Source of the DNA: Chitinophagales bacterium
GTDB lineage: Bacteria; Bacteroidota; Bacteroidia; Chitinophagales; Chitinophagaceae
DNA length: 64,000 nucleotides
Direction: 5' to 3'
NCBI GenBank assembly: GCA_017303415.1
Contig: JAFLBJ010000001.1
Span: forward strand, 2,914,001-2,978,000
Every line of letters starts with the position of its first letter. The stretch's first letter is position 1. The notes under the pieces are model-generated. The model saw nothing but the letters and a program-made list of their open reading frames with translations. It did no database searches and was not told where the DNA came from. Positions 60,443 to 64,000 of this stretch are shown piece by piece. The position numbers and the translations under genes are program-made.

Positions 60443-60674
60443 GCTTCAAGTTTTAACGTATTCCGAGGGTTTAGCGGATATGGATACGTAGGCGGCAAAT
60501 GCTCAGCCTGCTGAAGCTTTTCAGAATAAAAAATTGGACTAATAGAGGTTTTGAAGGAAGATTGGTCGGATTAGTGGTGTCTCGTGGATAGAAGGATACG
60601 CAAAGTAGAGGGTGTAACGATGTTCTAGATGCAAACCTAATATCCGTTTTTTGATTTTGCAAGTATTCTAAGAA

Positions 60675-60700
60675 AAAAACCCCTCCGGGGAGGGGTTTTT
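60675..60700. terminator. Strong bidirectional terminator after rpsA
   Basis: Symmetric hairpin of AAAAACCCCTCC (60675-60686) with its complement (60689-60700), with A and T runs at both sides, 20 bases after the rpsA stop. Confidence 0.9.
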
Positions 60701-60719
60701 ACGATAGTGCTATTCAGAA

Positions 60720-62618
60720 TCAGCTCTTTGCTTCGTCGCCAGAGCCTTTCTCTTCTTCTTTCAATTTGGCCTTGATCTCGGCCAGGGCACCCAGGTCACC
60801 CAGGGTGGCTTTTTCTACCTTGCTCTGGATGGTTTTAACAGCCTTCTTGGTCTTTTCCGATTCTACGCGGGCTTCTTTTTTAGCCGCTTCTTTTTCATCG
60901 GTTTTGGCTTGTTCCCAGATACGGGTATGGGAGATCACGATCCGCTTTTCATTGCGATCGAACTCGATCACAACGAATGGACGGTTATCATCCACGACGA
61001 TGGGTTTACCATCTTCGGTGCTGAGATGACGGCTGGGGGCAAAGCCTTCCAGTCCGTAAGGAAGCTGTACCACAGCGCCTTTGTCATCGCGGCGGATAAC
61101 GGTTCCTTCATGGATGCTGCCAATGGCAAAGGTATCCTGAAGGGTATTCCAGGGATCTTCTTCCAATTGTTTGTGTCCGAGTTGGAGTTTGCGGTTATCC
61201 TTGTCAATGCCCATGATGATGACATCGATCTTCTCTCCTACTTTCGTATAGTCGGAGGGGTGATTAAAGCGCTTCAGCCAGCTCAGGTCGGAGATATGGA
61301 TCATACCACCGATACCGGGGGCCAGTTCCACGAATACACCATAAGGTGTGATATTCTTTACTAGACCGTTGTGACGGCTTTCCAGCGGGAATTTCACTTC
61401 GATGGTGCTCCAGGGATCTTCGCTGAGTTGTTTGATGGAGAGGCTCATTTTGCGGCTGTTCTTATCCAGCGTCACCACTTTGGCCTCATGCTCATCACCC
61501 AGTTTGAAGAATTCTTTGGCATTGATCGGTGTATTGGCCCAGGTGATCTCACTTACGTGCACCAGTCCTTCTACACCAGGGAGGATCTCGAGGAAGGCGC
61601 CATAGTCTTCGATATTCACTACGCGGCCTTTGATCACTTCACCTTCTTTGATATTCTCAGGCAGCACATCCCAAGGATGTGGGGTCAGTTGTTTCAGACC
61701 CAGGCTGATACGTTTTTTCTCGTCGTCGAAATCCAATACCACCACATTTACCTTCTGGTCCATTTTCAGCACCTCGCTTGGGTGGTTGATACGACCCCAG
61801 GAGATATCGGTGATATAGAGCAAACCGTCCAGGCCACCAAGATCCATGAAGGCACCGAAATCGGTGATGTTCTTCACAGTTCCTTCCAGTACCTGTCCTT
61901 TTTCCATCTTGCTCATGATCTCGGCACGTTGTGCTTCGATATCGCTTTCGATCAGTGCTTTGTGACTTACTACGGCATTCTTGATGGTTTCGTTGATCTT
62001 CACCACTTTGAACTCCATGGTCTTACCAACAAACTGATCGTAGTCGGTAACAGGTTTAACATCGATCTGAGATCCGGGAAGGAAGGTTTCCATTCCGAAT
62101 ACATCCACGATAAGACCACCTTTGGTCTTGTTGGTAACGGTACCGGTAATAACCTCGCCCGTTTTGTGAACTTCCATGATACGCTCCCAGGCACGTGTGA
62201 TACGAGCTTGCTTGCGGCTCAGGTTAAGGTGACCATCCCGGTCCTCTTTTTCCACTACCATTACTTCCACTTCATCACCGATCTTCAGATTGGGGATGTC
62301 ACGGAATTCATTGAGGGAAACCAATCCATCACTTTTGAAACCGATATTCAGTACAACATCAGTCTTGGTAAGACCAACCACCGTACCAGCCATCAGTTCT
62401 CCGTCTACGATGTTACGGAAAGTAGCATCATACACTTTGTCATACTTCTCTTTTTCGTCCTTGCTGTACAACGATACATTGCGCTTGTCAATTGACCAGT
62501 CAAAATCGTCGTGAGCAGTCTCCACAGGTACATTTTGTGTCGCTGTAGCCGCCACGGTTTCCACCACGGGCGCCTCCTGGGATTCAGCGTTTGGGTTAAC
62601 AATATTGTTTTCAGACAT
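60720..62618 (-). CDS. rpsA: 30S ribosomal protein S1
   Basis: 632 residues from ATG 62618 (the frame extends 12 codons further, but the -7 box is 33 bases before this ATG). Six S1 RNA-binding domains can be traced, each with the GxVxxxxxxGAFV-like core (e.g. GTVKNITDFGAFMDLGGLDGLLYITDISW, third; GRVVNIEDYGAFLEILPG, fourth). The acidic/lysine-rich C terminus after the sixth domain is longer than in E. coli. It brings mRNA to the 30S subunit and is important where Shine-Dalgarno sites are rare, as here. Confidence 0.97.
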   Translation of the reverse strand: MSENNIVNPNAESQEAPVVETVAATATQNVPVETAHDDFDWSIDKRNVSLYSKDEKEKYDKVYDATFRNIVDGELMAGTVVGLTKTDVVLNIGFKSDGLVSLNEFRDIPNLKIGDEVEVMVVEKEDRDGHLNLSRKQARITRAWERIMEVHKTGEVITGTVTNKTKGGLIVDVFGMETFLPGSQIDVKPVTDYDQFVGKTMEFKVVKINETIKNAVVSHKALIESDIEAQRAEIMSKMEKGQVLEGTVKNITDFGAFMDLGGLDGLLYITDISWGRINHPSEVLKMDQKVNVVVLDFDDEKKRISLGLKQLTPHPWDVLPENIKEGEVIKGRVVNIEDYGAFLEILPGVEGLVHVSEITWANTPINAKEFFKLGDEHEAKVVTLDKNSRKMSLSIKQLSEDPWSTIEVKFPLESRHNGLVKNITPYGVFVELAPGIGGMIHISDLSWLKRFNHPSDYTKVGEKIDVIIMGIDKDNRKLQLGHKQLEEDPWNTLQDTFAIGSIHEGTVIRRDDKGAVVQLPYGLEGFAPSRHLSTEDGKPIVVDDNRPFVVIEFDRNEKRIVISHTRIWEQAKTDEKEAAKKEARVESEKTKKAVKTIQSKVEKATLGDLGALAEIKAKLKEEEKGSGDEAKS

Positions 62619-62651
62619 GATAAAATTCCCGAGGGATTTAATTCGGGGGTG

Positions 62652-62682
62652 CAAAGATAGGAAATTATTTCAGGCGAAACAA
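62652..62682 (-). promoter_or_regulatory. Complete -33/-7 promoter of rpsA
   Basis: The -7 box TATCTTTG (forward 62652-62659) and -33 TTG (forward 62680-62682) are separated by 20 bases, close to the ideal Bacteroidota spacing. It is the clearest full promoter in the window. Confidence 0.75.
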
Positions 62683-62704
62683 GTAAATAAACGTTTGAAA
62701 ATCA

Positions 62705-62812
62705 AGGAGTAAGAAATGAGAAATAGGGAACATAAAAGAAGGAATAAGGAAGGGGTTGCCCTACTACCTTATTCCTCATTTATATTCCTGATTCCTTATT
62801 TCTTATTTCTCA
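62705..62812. repeat. GAATAAG heptad palindrome at the YhiN stop
   Basis: Left arm about 62705-62752 (GAGTAAG, AAATGAG, GGAATAAG) and right arm about 62764-62812 (TTATTCC, TTATTTC). The YhiN-family stop lies inside the right arm, and the left arm abuts the rpsA promoter region. Same unit family as at 3.7, 51.3 and 52.9 kb. Confidence 0.85.
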
Positions 62813-64000
62813 ATGCCCACCGCTTTTGCCACACAAAACCCGCTTGTCCAGGCATGCTGAAAATTGAATCCGCCAGTCACTCCATCCACGTCCATGATCT
62901 CTCCGGCAAAGTATAATCCCGGCACGATCCGGCTCTGGCAGGTTTGGGGATCTATTTCGGAAAGTTTGATACCTCCTGCTGTGACAAATTCCTCTTTAAA
63001 GGTTGTTTTACCCTTTACCTCGGCTTCCCAGGCAGTGAGCAATTGAATCAGTTTATTCGTTTCCCTGGCTGGTAATTCACCCCATCGCTGTTCTGGTTTT
63101 AACCCGGATTGATAGAGGAGAAATTCCCAGAGCCTTGCCGGTAATGAAACCGGGCATCGGTTGATTGCACGTCGTGGATGCAGTACACGTTGTTCCTGAA
63201 ACAGGTTTCTCCAATCGTTCTCTTTCATTTCTTCCATCCAGTTGACCTGTACAGAGAAATTCCAGTTGCGTGCCGCCAGTTCGCGGGCACCCCATGCACT
63301 GGATTTTAAAACGGCTGGACCACTCAATCCCCAATGGGTGATCAGCAGCGGACCTTGTTGTTCCAGTTTTGTCCCTTGTATCCTCACCCGGGCGGTTGGT
63401 ACCGATACGCCCATGAGTTTTGAAATAGGGTGACCCGGTAGATTAAACGTGAATAAAGAAGGAACAGGTCGTTCGATAGAATGGCCCAGTGCCTCGATCC
63501 AGGCAAAGGATTCTGGTTTTGCATAGCCTCCCGTGGCGATGCATACGGCTCTGGTCAAAACGGATCGGCCATCCTTTAATTCAATAAAAAATCCGTTTTC
63601 ATTTTTTTTTACCGCTATTACATCGGCCTGCATCCACAGTTCAACGCCATATTGATTGATCTCCTTCATCAGACAATCAATAATTGTTTGCGAAGAATCG
63701 GATGTGGGAAACATCCGGCCATCGGGTTCTGTTTTTAACTTCACCCCTCTTTCCTCAAACCAGTTCACTGTGTCCGTTGTGAAGAATTCATGAAAGGATT
63801 TTTTGACAAAGTTTTGTCCCCGGGGATAGCGTTTACTCATTTCCCCTATATCAAAACAGGCATGGGTGACATTGCACCGCCCCCCACCGGATACTTTTAC
63901 TTTCGAAAGTAGTTTACCCGATTTCTCCAATACCAACACCTTTATGCCCGCATGTAGCCTGGCCGCATTGGCCGCACAAAATATGCCGGCTGCCCCTCCT
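62803..64000 (-). CDS. YhiN/BaiN-family flavoprotein, 5' end cut by window
   Basis: The frame continues to the window edge: bases beyond the internal ATG at 63939 encode GGAAGIFCAANAARLHAGIK, part of the FAD-binding N terminus, so the true start is outside. Visible residues about 400, near full length (family about 400-420). Signatures: VLEKSGKLLSKVKVSGGGRCNVTHACF, ATGGYAKPE, and the C-terminal AGEIMDVDGVTGGFNFQHAWTSG. HI0933-like flavoproteins include BaiN, a bile-acid reductase, but most are uncharacterised; the role here is unknown. Confidence 0.9.
   Translation of the reverse strand, partial: GGAAGIFCAANAARLHAGIKVLVLEKSGKLLSKVKVSGGGRCNVTHACFDIGEMSKRYPRGQNFVKKSFHEFFTTDTVNWFEERGVKLKTEPDGRMFPTSDSSQTIIDCLMKEINQYGVELWMQADVIAVKKNENGFFIELKDGRSVLTRAVCIATGGYAKPESFAWIEALGHSIERPVPSLFTFNLPGHPISKLMGVSVPTARVRIQGTKLEQQGPLLITHWGLSGPAVLKSSAWGARELAARNWNFSVQVNWMEEMKENDWRNLFQEQRVLHPRRAINRCPVSLPARLWEFLLYQSGLKPEQRWGELPARETNKLIQLLTAWEAEVKGKTTFKEEFVTAGGIKLSEIDPQTCQSRIVPGLYFAGEIMDVDGVTGGFNFQHAWTSGFCVAKAVGIEK

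Noticed and set aside
61371..62495. Long plus-strand open frame of 374 codons opposite rpsA
   Set aside because: It is a mirror of the strongly coding rpsA gene, His/Phe-rich, with no recognisable domain.

Overview
This 64 kb window is chromosomal DNA from a Bacteroidota member, most likely family Chitinophagaceae. The evidence is: type IX secretion C-terminal sorting domains on two proteins; carboxypeptidase-regulatory-like (SusC-style) domains; a PafA-type phosphatase; a Bacteroidota serine-palmitoyltransferase-like enzyme; the FtsK-LolA gene pair; an S1 protein with six S1 domains; few recognisable Shine-Dalgarno sites; and many promoters with the Bacteroidota -7 box TANNTTTG (or TANNTTCG). 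I recognised no rRNA, tRNA, phage, insertion sequence or CRISPR. Most genes are housekeeping, and the genes at both window edges are cut.

Layout. 0-7.7 kb: partial DUF1572 gene, nhaA, a MuiA/DUF4139 protein carrying an inserted regulatory domain, pafA, a PLP-dependent oxoamine synthase, ubiX. 7.7-16 kb: lolA, ftsK, an orphan 7TM histidine kinase, and an apparent run pyrF-gcdH-aroK-DUF423. 16-22 kb: a large nested palindrome, then a minus-strand operon mrp - PaiB-like - kynU - ATP-grasp - ATP-grasp/SET fusion. 22-36 kb: small secreted protein, 3-hydroxyacyl-CoA dehydrogenase, a T9SS cargo protein, GH20 hexosaminidase, an overlapping ribD-EamA-yigZ operon, prmC, exbB-exbD, SPFH protein, pepT, FKBP isomerase. 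36-44.5 kb: NamZ-like muramidase, a TPR histidine kinase/LuxR regulator pair divergent from a cholesterol-dependent-cytolysin-like (CDC-like) secreted protein, another secreted protein, fmt. 44.6-52.2 kb: LysM protein, an RNA m5C methyltransferase, the three-gene proton-translocating transhydrogenase, an O-methyltransferase-like gene, folA, thyA. 52-64 kb: TerB-like protein, proline dehydrogenase, a secreted protein without a canonical start codon, SDR, photolyase-family protein, thioesterase, plsC-like gene, a T9SS protein, rpsA, and a truncated YhiN/BaiN flavoprotein.

Two gene sets stand out. The first is the operon ending in two tandem D-Ala-D-Ala-ligase-like ATP-grasp enzymes, the second fused to a complete SET/post-SET lysine-methyltransferase domain, with kynureninase just upstream; this could be a peptide- or amino-acid-conjugating system and is my main candidate for an undescribed system. 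The second is the CDC-like protein, which lacks the classical tryptophan-rich undecapeptide and lies beside a two-component system and an unknown secreted protein.

The strongest non-coding signal is a set of more than a dozen intergenic elements built from short degenerate tandem units (mostly 7 bp, some 9-10 bp). Many are arranged as two inverted arms so that the whole array can fold back on itself. At least five unrelated unit families occur, several at two or more loci, and many lie at gene 3' ends or directly against stop codons. They may act as bidirectional terminators or as mobile or slippage-grown repeats. The call rests on reading the sequence; no genome-wide search was possible.
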